Below are positions 24,148 to 36,700 of a stretch of DNA of 64,000 nt, in pieces; the stretch's first letter is position 1, and every line of letters starts with the position of its first letter. Under the pieces are notes generated by a model, which worked only from the letters and a program-made list of their open reading frames with translations, had not been told where the DNA came from and searched no databases. The translations under genes and the position numbers were made by a program. This DNA is from Pithys albifrons albifrons. Lineage: Eukaryota > Chordata > Aves > Passeriformes > Thamnophilidae. The stretch lies in assembly GCF_047495875.1 (NCBI RefSeq), contig NC_092480.1, positions 1,612,001-1,676,000 on the forward strand, given 5' to 3'.

Positions 24148-26000
24148 ACCCAAACTTTTTGTTAATGCAATCAGAATTTGTAGTGAGAATGGATTGTAGG
24201 TGAGGTCTGGGACAAAGTGTTCCTTTCACTCTGGGTGATCTAAGAGAGGATTTTACCTTTATAAAATGGAAATATATAACAACACTTTCCAAAGGTCACT
24301 CCTTATACAACACAATTTTGCAATTAGAAGGATAACAAGGAGTTCAATTTATCCTGTGCTGCCAGAAAACCCAGTTATTCAATAGAATTCCTATAAATTA
24401 GAGAATTTTATCAAAATTCTTTCTCTCCAGCCTCACTGTCATTTAATTTTACCTTCTGATTGGGAGCCAGCTGGTTTCTATGAAACTTCCCTGTTTGCTA
24501 CATGTGGAGCAATGAACTTTTACAGAACCTGAACCCAGAACTGATCCAGCAAAGTGTGTTCCTCCTGTGGGGGTGAATGGGAGGGTTTTCCCATGGACAC
24601 ACTGCAGGGTCCTGGATTAAATACTCAGAATGTTTGGGGAATATTTTTTTTAATGAACCCTTTGCATTTTTTTCCTGTAAAAAGGGTTACTTTTGTGTTA
24701 TTGGGTATCCTTTAGTGTTAAGCTCCAAGAGCTCTATTGCACAGCATGATTAACTTTTACTGACAAATGACAGTAAATTGAAGTTAATTCCATTGGGATT
24801 TGGGTCATGTCCTATGATTCCTATGCCCTGAACAACCAAACAGTTCTTTTGTGGTTTTTTCAAGTCTGAATGAGACCTGATACTTCAAAATCCTTCAGTA
24901 TTTCAGTAAAAATATGGATATAATTTGTTGTTCACATGATGTCACATAACCCTGTGGGACAGTCATCCATCTCCTTCCAGAACTGGCCCTCAGGTTTTAA
25001 CCATGTGAAGCTTTTCCTTTTCCCTTTCTGCCCAAGTTTTCCTTGGAAATACAACTATTTTCCTCTCTGATTATTTCCCTCTTTTCACTCTCCCTTCACG
25101 TTTGCATTTGGACTCCCCTCTGTTCTCACATCACTTTTTGTTCCTTTGAAAACAATTCCTGAGGACCTTCCAGGTTATTCAGCTTCCATTTGTGGGATTT
25201 AAGGACCAGATCCTACACCCATGGAAATGAAAGATTCCTTCTTTTCAGTGCAAACTGCCCAAGAAATTCCACATCCCATAGAGAGCCAAGGATGAAACTG
25301 TGTGTGGAACAAATAAAGAGGAATTTTCAGGGAAGGAAAATGAATTTCCTCACAGGATATCTTGGAAAAAAGCACAGAAAAGTCTCACCCAGATTCCAAT
25401 ATTAATCAAGTTGTTTTAATCACCATGCAGGTGAAAGGACAGGAACCTTAAGCTACTCACATGTGTCATTTATTCAATATACTCAGAGATGAACTCGCTT
25501 CTAAAGTATATTCTACATTACCCACTAATGGCATTGATTTCAGTAGGTTGTTTTCCATTGTTTCATTGTTCCTTCCTCTCAATAAATGTGTCATTTCATG
25601 CAGTAACTTGTCAGGTTTTTGTGCTGGTGTATCCACACCACACTCACAACAGAAGGGACTGTCATGGGAGGAGCAAATTAAGTTTGAAAGCTCCCAAGTG
25701 GGTAAAGGTGTTTGGGGTTTGAAGGGCACAGAAAGCAAAAAAATTACCACAGAATTTGGGGGAGGGGATTTATATCTTAAAAACAAGAAATTTAAAACCC
25801 CACTTTCTTTCCAAGGCACGTTCATTAACTCACCACATCTAATTAGGAGCCAGAGAAACTGCTGTGGGGCAAAAAAAAATAAGAGTCCAAGCAGCTCATC
25901 TGTAACCAGGAAACACCCTCAGAATAAATTGCAGAGGTGACAAATGGCATTTAAAGAGGTGGAAACATTGAGGGAGATATTTTATAGACTCACAGGAAAC
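24148..26000. other. Intergenic stretch
   Basis: I see no gene. The frame at 25,461-25,940 has no coding features and overlaps frames on the other strand. Confidence 0.5.
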
Positions 26001-26002
26001 CC

Positions 26003-26145
26003 TGAGATGAGCTCAGGTGGTTAAAACTTGGCTGAAATAACGCCAAGGTTGTGGGTTCAATCCCCTGTGTGGGCCACTGACTGAAGAGTTGGACTTGATG
26101 ATCCTGGTGGGTCCCTTCCAGCTCAGAACAGTCTGGGATTCTGTG
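26003..26145 (+). mobile_element. tRNA-Ile-derived SINE with CR1 tail (TguSINE1-like)
   Basis: The head GAGCTCAGGTGGTTAAAAC...AATAACGCCAAGGTTGTGGG...TTCAATCCCCTGTGTGGGCCA follows tRNA-Ile closely, with an A-box-like GAGCTCAGGTGG and B-box GGTTCAATCCC. The tail GTTGGACTTGATGATCCTGG...GGGTCCCTTCCAGCTCAGAA...GGGATTCTGTGA is a CR1 3' end, which lets CR1 enzymes mobilise it. It is not a working tRNA: the acceptor stem is not closed. As I recall, this family is known from songbirds. Confidence 0.85.
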
Positions 26146-26669
26146 AAACTGCCTGGCAGACTCATGGAAGCTCCTCCAAGAGTTAAAGAGTAGAAACAAG
26201 GCAGGAATGAGAGAAGAGATTTTGGCCCAGATCTCCAGCAGGGCAGGATTTTGTTCAGAGCATCAACCCTGGAATGTGGCAGAGGAAACGGCTCCTCTGG
26301 GAGGTGACAGAATCCTCCAGCATTGTCCTTTCCCACCACTTCACCCAGTGGGATACAGGACCCAAACTCTTGGGAGAGCCCAACCTGGAGGGATCCAACT
26401 GCTCCCCCACACCAGGACTGGCCACAGCAGCAAAACAACCTCCTGCTTTGTTTCCATCCTCCAAATCCTTGAAATCAGAGTTTGCTGCACAGGCCCAACC
26501 AAAGATTCCCTGAGGCTGCTGGATTTGCTCAAAGCAGCTCTGCCCTCCCAGAGCCCAGAGAGCTCAGCTGAGAGCACAGGAAGGAGCTGCTGCCCAGGGA
26601 ACCAGAGAATGGCAAAGAGAGCACAGTGCCCTGGCTGTAAGGAAAGCACAGCCAGGCAGGGAAAATAAA

Positions 26670-27365
26670 TTATATTACACACATACACAAAAAACCCAAA
26701 ACCAAAAACAAAAAAATCCAACAAAAACCCACAAAAAATCAACCACAACAACCCCACCAACCACACCAACCCCACCAACCAATCCCACCAACCACCAACC
26801 AACTAACCAAACCCACCAACCAACTAACCAACCCCACCAACCAACCCACCAACCAACCCACCAACCAACCCACCAACCCACCAACCAGCCCCACCACCAC
26901 CCAACCAACCCCCCCCACCAACCACCAACCAACCCCACCACCAACCACCAACCCCCCCACCAACCACCAACCCCCCCACCAACCAACCAACCCCCCCACC
27001 AACCACCAACCAACCTCCCCACCAACCAACCAACCCCACCACCCAACCACCAACCAACCCCCCCACCAACCACCAACCAACCTCCCCACCAACCAACCAA
27101 CTCCCCCACCAACCACCAACCAACCCCCCCACCAACCAACCAACCAACCAACCCCACCAACCACCAACCAACCCCCCCACCAACCACCAACCAACCCCCC
27201 CACCAACCAACCAACCCCCCCACCAACCAACCAACCCCACCAACCACCAACCAACCCCCCCACCAACCACCAACCAACCCCCCCACCAACCAACCAACCC
27301 CACCAACCAACCACACCAAAAAACAACAAAACAAAACAAAAAACAACGACAACAACAACAAAAAA
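26670..27365. repeat. C/A-only simple repeat, (CCAACCAACCCCACCA)n
   Basis: The plus strand is almost free of G and T over about 690 nt, built from CCAA, CCACC and runs of up to seven C. The complement is G/T-rich with many GGGG and TTGG blocks. Long Trp/Gly/Val frames on the minus strand are artefacts of this composition. Confidence 0.95.
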
Positions 27366-29620
27366 ACCCCCAAACCCAACAATCTTTCCAACAGACAAAC
27401 AAAAAGAATTCAGCCTTTTAGGATGAGGAACTCAGGGACTTGAACACTGAAGAAAACCCTGCCCAGCCTTTTTGAGAACATGGATCAGCAGCTGCCCTTC
27501 AGGGAGAAACATGAATATTTCCCCTGCATCCCATCCCATAACTCCACTTCTCTCCACGTGATGACAGCCAGGCTGTCCTGCAAGCAGAGCTGGAGGAGCC
27601 AAGTTGCTGAGCCAAGTCAGAGGGAGAGGCTGAGCTCTTGGCAGGCTGGGATTCTTTCAGAGCTCTCTCACCCATCAAGTTTTATTTTTTCTGCTTTCTT
27701 TGTGGCTGGAGAAACTTGGAAGCCAAAGGATTCAATTTAAACCCAGACATGTTCCTGCAGCTGTGCAGGGCAGAGCAGATGAAAGGAGTTTAGGGAAGGG
27801 AAAACTGAGTGAAAAACTGGGAGTCTCAAGCACTCTCAGGAGGGATCTCAGTGGGGAGACTCAAGAAAGACAAAAAGCAGGAGGACAGAACTGGCTCCCA
27901 CTGCACTGGAGAGCAGAGCTCTCAGTCACCATGACCCAGATGGTCCCAGAAACAACCAGGAGCTGCAGCTCAGTGTTGAGTTTGCCCCAAAATTTCCCCT
28001 GTCCTGAAGACAAGAATGCAGCTCAACATCTGGAAGCTGCAGGATCTGCCCTTGGGAAATCCCTTCTGAGTTGGCACTCAGTGGGCAGAGCTGGCAGGCA
28101 GTGCCAACTTGCCCCTTCCACCTCTACTTCAGGGGCACAGTTTTGGGGTTCTCTGGTCTCAGCAGAAGGAGATGAGGCTCCAGTGGATCAACCATCCCTT
28201 GTCAAAGCCCAGAAGGTGCTCCAGGAGGCCCCAGCACTGCTCTGCTCCCTCTTGGCCCTCCAAGCTGCTCCACCCCTGAGAATCCTGTCTGGGGAGGTCC
28301 CAGCTCAGAATTATCTCTGTTTGGCATCTCCAGCTGTCAACACCAGCCAAAGAAGTTTACAGAAGTCTTGGTTTTTTCCAACATAACAAGATCTTTAAAC
28401 ACAAACCCTGAAACGTGTGTGGCGTGGCAAGAACATGCAGCAACCACCACACCAGCCCTTCAGAAACCAGAAGAAACCCTCAGTGCAGACCTGGGGGAAA
28501 GAAGACAGAAGGAATCCACACAAAAATCCAGTGGCAGAGTTTAAATATTAAGTTTGGATGAGGTTTGCTTAGTTTTAAACAACCCCCTGGATGCCTTTGC
28601 TGCTGATGAGTAACCAGTCCTTGAATCCTCCACAATTACATCTGGAAAGGCATTCACAGCTAATTGGGTGCCAGAGGCAGAGAAACACACACTAACCTGC
28701 CTTCAAAGCTCTACACAAAGGCCAAAAAATGGTTTCATCCTCACAAACCCTGAGACTGGAGTATTTCTGAGCCCCCTTAAAACTTCACTTTTAATTGTAC
28801 TCATCCCTTGCTGCCCCTCCCAGAGCTCCTGTCAGAGCAGGATGGAAGGGCTGTCAGAGCTGGGCTGAAATCACCTGAAAGGAGACTCAGGGAGAAACCA
28901 ATCTCAGCAGGAATTGGTCTCCCAGGGTTTGAAGGGGCTGCAGAGTTTCTGATTTCCTTTTCCAGTCCTTCCAGGTGCACGTTTGGGCTCCTCAGTAACG
29001 TGACCTTTCCTTTTCCCTGGAATTATTACTCAAATTGTTACACCCACAGCCAGGCAGTGCCTGGGGTGATTTCAGAGGCAGATAAACTTCTGCAGAACCC
29101 AACAGCCCTTCGAGGTCACAGCCAGGCAGTGTTTGCTGAGGTGGGGCACACACTGTGAAAGTCCATCCTGGTGACATTTGTGTCTCTAATATGGGACATT
29201 TAAACAGAGCAGTTTTACCTTCATGTCCAAACAAAACCACTTGTCTGTTTGAAACCCAAACCCTCCAAGCTGAATTCTCTCACAGATTAAATAAACTTGG
29301 GGGTTTAATTCTCCTGAGGAAGCAAAACCCAGGCAGGGTTTTATTCCCCACCTCCTTCCCCAGCACCAGAGTTCAGCTGCAGAGATGCTCATTGACTCCA
29401 TCCAAGGTTTTAATCCACCTATAAAGCATTGCCATGGCAAAAATACAACTACAAATCAAAGCACAAATAAAAGAACAACTTCCAGACACTGCATTGTCCC
29501 TGAGACTTGGAAAAAATCTCAGCTCTTTGGCCCATATCCTCATTTGCCTAAATTTAAATTGTGATTCAGCTGGATTTTCAGGATTCTCTCAGAATAACCA
29601 GTCCTTGTGTTCGTGTTTTC
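27366..29620. other. Intergenic stretch
   Basis: I find no supported gene. The 228-codon frame at 27,700-28,386 has no domain, no start context and an overlapping opposite frame, so I leave it unassigned. Confidence 0.45.
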
Positions 29621-30440
29621 ATAGAATCATAGAATGGATTGGGTTGGAAAAGACCTCTGAGGTCATCAAGTTCAACCCTTGATCCAACCCCACTGTGATC
29701 ATCAGCCCAGGGCACTCCGTGCCCTGGGCTGATGATCACAGTAGGATTGGATCAAGATGTGGTGGATTCTCACTCAGTGCCACATCCATAGAATGGATTG
29801 GGTTGGAAAAGACCTCCGAGATCATCAAGTCCAACCCTTGGGCCAACTCCAGTCCCTTTACCAGATCATGGCACTCAGTGCCACAGCCAAGCTCAGCTGA
29901 AAAACCTCCAGGGATGGGGGATCCACCCCCTCTCTGGGCAGCCCATTCCAATCCCTGAGCACTCTCTCTGCAAAGAATTTCTTTCTGCTCTCCAACTTCA
30001 ATTTCCCCTGGCAGAGCTTGAGCCCATCGTGCCCCCTTGTCCTATTGCTGAGTGCCTGGGAGAAGAGACCAACCCCCACCTGGCCACAACTTCCCTTCAG
30101 GCAGTTCCAGACAGTGCTGAGGTCACCTCTGAGCCTCCTCTTCTCCAGGCTGAACACCCCCAGCTCCCTCAGCCTCTCCCCACAGCACTTGTGCTCCAGT
30201 CCCTTCTCCAGCCTCGTTGCTCTTCTCAGTTGGATTGGAAGAGACCTCTGAGATCATCCAGTCTAACCCTTGATCCAACCCCCCTGTGATGGCACTCTGT
30301 GCCCTGGGCTGGTGATCACAGTGGGGTTGGATCAAGACCTGTTGGATTCTCTGTCCCTGGAGGTGTTTCAGAGGACACTCAGTGCCACATCCAGTCCCTT
30401 CTCCAGCCTTGTTGCTCTTCTCTGGCCCCGCTCCAGCACA
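29621..30440 (-). repeat. CR1 LINE 3'-end cluster, reverse oriented
   Basis: Starts ATAGAATCATAGAATGGATT and repeats the architecture of 5,721-6,740: a tail fragment, a palindrome (29,678-29,756), then a longer CR1 stretch. The two clusters are nearly identical over more than 300 nt (for example CTCTCTGCAAAGAATTTCTT and GAGCTTGAGCCCATCGTGCC). Frames on both strands are broken. Confidence 0.85.
29678..29756. repeat. Third copy of the CR1-associated palindrome
   Basis: CTTGATCCAACCCCACTGTG on the left pairs with CACAGTAGGATTGGATCAAG on the right around GGCACTCCGTGCC. A fourth, lopsided relative with most of the left arm deleted is at about 30,259-30,335. Confidence 0.85.
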
Positions 30441-33400
30441 GCAATGGGATCCCAAGGGCCAGAGGTCCTGTGCCCATTGCATTCCCCCCAAAAATGAGTG
30501 TTGTGATATTTGAGCCCAGAAAGGATAAACAAGAAGAGCAGTAAATAGTGGAGGGAAAAAATATACAAAAATGAGAGAGAAAGAGAGCAATAAACCACAG
30601 AAAGCATAGAGAGAGGAAGGAAAATAAAGAGAATCTCACTTATAGTGGATTCCTTTCACACCTCAAGTCAATGGGGGGTGGTGACAAATAACTGTGACAA
30701 AGTCACAGTTTGTGCTCCTGTGTCAGGGTTCATTTTATGTGTCAGGGCTCGAGATAAGCTGCAGTTTTTAGAGTATTAATTCCTCTCAGAATCAGTTGAA
30801 GGCAATGCCAGAAAAATCAGCTCAAGCCCCTTGGCTTTGTCCCAGGTGTCACTGCCCATCCTTTCCCTGGAAGTCATGAAACCTATTTCAGCATTTGCAC
30901 AAACTTCTCTTCAAAAAGCCTCATGTGATTGTAACCCAAGTGTTACCCAAAGGTGACCAGTTTCCTCAGCAGAGTAAAGTTGATGTGGGGAAAATAATGA
31001 CATGACATAACTATGGAGTGGGTTCATCAAATATTTGCAGAACGAGCTGCTCCTGTGCCTCTCCCTGCTTAGAAACCTTTAGCAAATTTTACAGAGAAAT
31101 AAGAGCAAAATTGGGCTTTGCTGATCTACTAACCCAGACACATCAGTCCCTACTCATTCAGATACCATGTAATTAAGATAATGAGTGATTTAAAACCTCA
31201 ATGCCCAGGAAGAAAAATTGCTGAAAATAACAAGCAGTTTGTAACATGAAGATGGTGTGGGAGAGATTGAAAACACCAGAGATGAAGTTCAGCAAAGGGG
31301 AAAAACACAGCAGTGGAAAGCCAAGTAATTACAGGAGTTAAAAAGCTGTTTGTGCATCAGGGAGGCTCTTACAGGTCCCAGGGCAGAGCAGCAAGAGCCT
31401 CTTTGCTCTCTGCTCTCTTCAGAAGGTGGGAATTCTCCAGTTGCCATGTTCAATAATAAGGTGCTTTTAGAGATTAATGGGCTGCTCATTTTTTTCCATC
31501 TTCTTTAAAAATGAAACAGAAAAACTGGGGTTGGTTGTGTTTCTCCTCCCTCTTTTTGTTTTATCCTTTGCTGGATGGGAAGTGCAGGCAGGTGATGATT
31601 AAAGGGCAGAGTGTCAGCCAGGCTTGGAGAGTGACTCAGGCAATAATTCCTGGCCCTGATTAGTCACAGAACACTTTTGGGGCCATCAAGTTCCAATCTC
31701 TGCCAGGGCAATGCCAGCTTGGCACACACAGAGTGGTGAGGACAGTTCTGGGGAAAAGGGGAGTTGTGTGTCTGCCTTTCACAGCCATCAATTAATAACA
31801 TGGGACTTAATTATCTCATGAGCTGTTTGCTTATTCTGGACTCATCCCCACTGCTTTGTGCAGCAAAGAGGACTCGGATAAATAAATGACTCTAAAACAC
31901 TCCCTGTGACTCTGTGACTCCCTAAAAGAAGGAAAGCTCCTGATTGCCTCTGGAATTCTTTGCCTGGGAAACCCAAAGCCTCAGGGCACCTCTGGGGTCA
32001 TTTCCACAACACTCTGTGTGTTGCTTTCCCAAAAGCTGAACCCTGTCAGCCCCAGGACTGGGAGGTTTGCCCAACCTAATCTTCACTGAAATAAAATAAG
32101 ACAAAACCTCCCAGCCCCAGAACTCCCAGAGCTGCCCTGGAACTCAGAGCCTTTGAGCATCTGAAATATAAATGAGCAGAATTTCCTGGCTCTGCTCTGG
32201 GGCTGAGCAGCACAGCAAAGCCCTGCAGGGGATGGGCAGAACCACAGCCAGTTCCTGCATTCCAGTCTGTGTTGGGCAGGACCTCTGCACAGGATTTCTC
32301 CAATGGGGGCAATTCCAGGCATGCTCAGAGACACAGATCTCTGCTCAGGGAATGCAAACTCCAACCAGGCAGTGGGTTTAGGCACTTCCAGCTTAGGCAG
32401 CCACAGAGTGGGAATGGTTTGGGTTGCAATTTAAAGCACAGGCAATTCAGAGGGAAGGAAATCCTACCTTAGGAACCAAATTTTAGTGGATATTCTATTG
32501 CACAATCCCCTGGAGAGCACAAGCTTTGGTTGGAGACTTCAGGCATTGCTGTGTGTAAAGACCAACTAATCCTTCCCTGGAGCAGCAGATTTGCCAAAGG
32601 ACCAACAACACTTTCTGGCAGCTGCACTTTGCCAGTTAAGACACAATCCTGACTTTTCAAAAACATAAATAACTATCTCCTCTCTCTGAAAGCCCCTCTC
32701 TTGCCTCCCATTTTCCCCCAGGCCAGTGGAACAATGCCTGCCACTCAAAATACACCAAAATAAGTAAACCACTCCTTTATTGTGCCCTTAGAAAGTCCAC
32801 CCAACACAGGCCTCGAAGTGGTAATTGCATGAAAGAGCTTCAATAAATCTGTGCAGTCACTGGTGCCACAGAGGGCACAAACAGAGGGCAACAATGTGAG
32901 AATGTCACCCAGAAATGCTCTTGGAGACAACTCTTGTGTCCTTCCCCAGACAACAGAAGGCTCTGGTAGATGTAGGACATCCCCCTGGTGGCACAGGTGG
33001 AATATCTGCCTTGTGTCACAGGGGAAAGGTTTCAGGAGTGCCCATCAGTGCAAAAAGTGGCACCAGCTCCCAGTTCCTCCATCCCTGCAGGGCCAGGCTG
33101 CCCTCTGCTGTGGGAAAGGTGCTGGGCTGGCAGGAGCCCTGCCTGCTTCTGTCACCTTTAAACCCCCAGGAGGAATGAAAACAGCAGAGATCCTTCCAAA
33201 CCAGGTCCCTGCCCTGCACTGCAGGACCTGCCCCAGGTCTTGACAACCAGAGGGGGCAAACCAGCCACGAAAAACCACATTTTTTATGGTAAACACCAAA
33301 AAGACACCAATTTCTTGGCAGCTTTTTATGCTCATCACAAACTACAAAGCCCATCACAAAAGCACAACCCAGATGATGGTCCCTTGTGGTAAATGAGGAT

Positions 33401-33728
33401 TCACAACCTTCCAAACTCGTGCAGGGACCCTGAAACTTCCCAGGACAAAGCAAAGTGTCTGGAGCCACAAACAAACACTTCTCTGGGCTGCAGCAGCCTC
33501 TTCCACAGGAATATTCCTTGCCTTGGGCAGGGAGCAGCTCCTGTTCTGTGACCTGGGGGGCAGGAGAAGAGCCTCAAATAACTGCCATGAATATTTCACA
33601 CCGAGACATCAGCACGTTGGAACTTTCACTGGCTATTAAATATTCAGCAGCTGAAAGGGAAGCTCTCCTCGTGCCTGTCTGGCCCTTCCCCACATCTGGC
33701 AGCCCAAGCTCCTCCAGGCAACACATCC
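30441..33728. other. Intergenic stretch upstream of the receptor-like gene
   Basis: No exon is supported. Frames at 32,076-32,472 and 32,851-33,840 overlap on both strands. The promoter and any 5' UTR exon of the downstream gene should lie here, but no TATA box or CpG-dense block stands out. Confidence 0.45.
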
Positions 33729-36700
33729 ATGGCCTTTTGCCTCTTTGTTTTCTCTCTTTTTTCAGTCCTGCCTTGCGACAATGGGGAAATGCAGCTTCCA
33801 AGCAACCAGGACTGTCCAAGTGGAATTAACTGCAAAAGAGGAGAAGAGAGTCAGCCAATTTGTCCAGCAGGTAATTGTAGATAATTTACCAGAGATTATT
33901 TGCTTCTCACTCACTGCTCTATAAAATTGCAGCCAGGCTTTAATTTTGCTCAGTGCTGTGGTAGTTCTTAGATAATGGATTGGGCTTGCTGGAATTCATA
34001 TTGTAACAGGTACATGGATAAACAAGAAATGTAGAGCATTGAATTTTATTAAGATTTGCATATCAAAAACTTTCTTTACTGTTCATTAAAACAATATTGA
34101 AAGGGGGGAATATTTTGCCTGGAAAAGGATTCGTTTATAACCTATTCAGGTGTTACAACAGAAATAAACCACAATATTCAAACTGAAAAGATGCTCATTC
34201 ACCCACATAAATAGATTGGTTGACATGAGCAAAGCTGACCAGACCTGTTGTCCTCCCAAGGGTTTTTCTGCCCCGAAGGAGCCCCGTGGCCTCTGCCGTG
34301 TCCCGCGGGAACGTTCCGGCCCCAGGGGGTGGCACAGCTGCCAGGAGGGTGCCAGCCGTGCCCAGTGCACTTCTTCAGCCCCAGCCCTGCCCAGAGAGCC
34401 TGTCTGCCCTGTGGCTCTGAGGCACAGCAGCCCGAGGAGGGGCAGCAGAGCTGTGTGTGCCTCGGGAAGGGGCAGCTGTTCCAGGTATGGGAGAGGTCCA
34501 GCCTCACCTGCACCACCCTGGTCATTCTCTCTCTTTACACCTCATTTCCAGTCAGATCCACAGGGACATAAAATCCATACATAGTCTGAGTCTCCACATC
34601 CACAGGGACACCAAATCCATACATATTCTGAGTCTCTCAGGGCATCATGTGCTGGTTTAAAGGTGAACCTGCAGGAGAAATGAACCCAACACAAAAGAGA
34701 TCCTAACTCAGAGTTACAATTTAATAACAATATTCCAATCAATGCAATGGCACAAAGAGAAATTGGGTTTAACCCCCAAGCCCAGCAGTGTAACCCACCC
34801 CCTGGGGCACAAACACAGGGGGGTTTGGTGGCCCCTGTGCTGAGCCCCACGTGGTTCCCTGGACTCCAAAGGCAAAGGAAGGGACAAACCTGTTGGTGCA
34901 GATGATGGCACAGTCTGGGCCAGAGTGGTGGCTCCTCCTGGCCAGGGGCTGCTCCTCCTCTAGGTCCAACCAGTGGTCCCAGAAGTCCCTGAACCCCAAG
35001 ATTCTCTCCCCTCAGGTTTGGGTGGGAGCCCCCAGTGCCTCCCCCAGGGCAGGGAGTTCCACACTGGGGGATCTGACTCTGGCAGTCAGGGGGGGTTTTG
35101 GAATCGTTGCTGGCCCATGGGCAGAGCTGAGCCCTCAGGTGGGTGTGGAGGTGCCAAGGAGTCCCTGCAGGGCAGTTCTCCCAGCTCCTCTGCCAGGCTT
35201 CTTTCCCAGCCAGCTCCCAGCCTGAGGGCTCAGCTGTGCCCTGGGCAGCTGCTGCCAATGGGCCATTGGGAACAGTTGCTGGGCAATGGCCCAGAGGGTT
35301 TAGAATGCCCAGCTTTGGGCACACCCACACTGGGACAAACTGGGCCCACCTGCTGAACTGGGACACTCCATCAATCAGGTTTTGGGGGTGCAAGGCCATC
35401 AGAGCTCCACCTGAGAGTAGTGGAGCATCCAGTGCCTGTGCAGGTGCTGGTCTGTGCCCTGCTGCAGGTCCCCAAGCAAACCTCTGCCTTCCTTTGCAGC
35501 CCCGTGATGCCCACTGTGCCTGCCCCCCGGGGCACCACAGGGCCCCAGGGCATGGCAGAGCCTGTGTCAGACAAGCCTATGACGTGTGCCATGACTCAGC
35601 CTCCCGAAACCAGGAGGGGCAGTGTCTAACCAAGAAAGGATGGGCCAAGTACTGCTCACAGAAGGTATTTCAACATTTCTAACATCCACAGACCTGGCAG
35701 AAAATGCCCTAAAAGCAAGTTGCCAAGCCCTGGCACGCTGGCACAGCCAGCATGGCAACCAAGTGTTCCCAGTGTTTTCACAGGAGGGAAGAGCAAGCCC
35801 AGGGTTCTTCGAGCACCCCTGGACAGGACTGGCACTGCTGATGTTGTCCCCTGGCTCCTCCTTAGGTTTGTGCTGCCCCCAGAGATTACCAAGGCTATGA
35901 CAAGGTCCTCGGGCTCTGCATCTGTCAAACAGCCAGTCTGGAGGGGGTGTGTGACTCCCAGTGCAGGAGACAACAGAGGGACACTCTGCAGTTCAGCTGC
36001 ACAGAGCACAGGGCTCAGCTGCTCCTCACCCACAGGAATGGCAGCAAGGTACAAGCTGGGCTGACTTCCCCAACCCACCCACTTGGTCAGGCTTTCCACA
36101 CTCTGATTAAACATTAATCAAAGCACACCCTCATTCCTATTGCTTGGAAAATGATAGAATAACGTTTAGGGTTTTGCTTGTTGAATTCTATTACATGCAC
36201 AGGGTATTTTGTACCTGCTCTGATACTGCAACTGTGAGAAAAAATAATGTAAAATATCCTCTGAACTCTTCTCCCCTCAGGCTGCTGTTCCCTTAGAAGA
36301 GTTCAGAACTGTTCTGCTAAGGCCATACTTCTCTTTCAAAGATGTCTGTGCTTCAGAAGGAGGCAAATACACCCACCCAACACACATCGTGGAGATGAGT
36401 GGTAAGGGAAAGAATAACAACAGCTGGAGCATTAGCAGGGTATTAAATGGGGTTAAGACACAATAAGCCTTCCCAGGATATTTAAAACACAAGCAGCAAG
36501 AAATCTTGATGCTTCTATCCTGAGAGCAGGCAGCAATCTTAGTTTGTCACTCCATGCAAAGCTTGTCCCACTCTATCCCAGAACATGTATTTGAAATTTG
36601 TGTATTTCCAGGATTACAGGAAAGGAAAGACATTCAGAGATTCCCTCTCATTTCCTAAACTCTGATAAACAGAGGTGAAGAATATCTTTGCTGTCAGAAG

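Noticed and set aside
26025..26080. Functional tRNA-Ile gene
   Set aside because: The 5' acceptor arm does not pair with the 3' end, the anticodon arm is changed, and a CR1 tail follows, so it is a SINE.
26675..27402. Trp/Gly/Val-rich minus-strand frames up to 238 codons
   Set aside because: They are pure products of the CCAACC-type simple repeat, with no codon or domain features.
27700..28386. 228-codon plus-strand frame
   Set aside because: No domain, homology, signal peptide or splice context was recognised, and opposite-strand frames overlap it.
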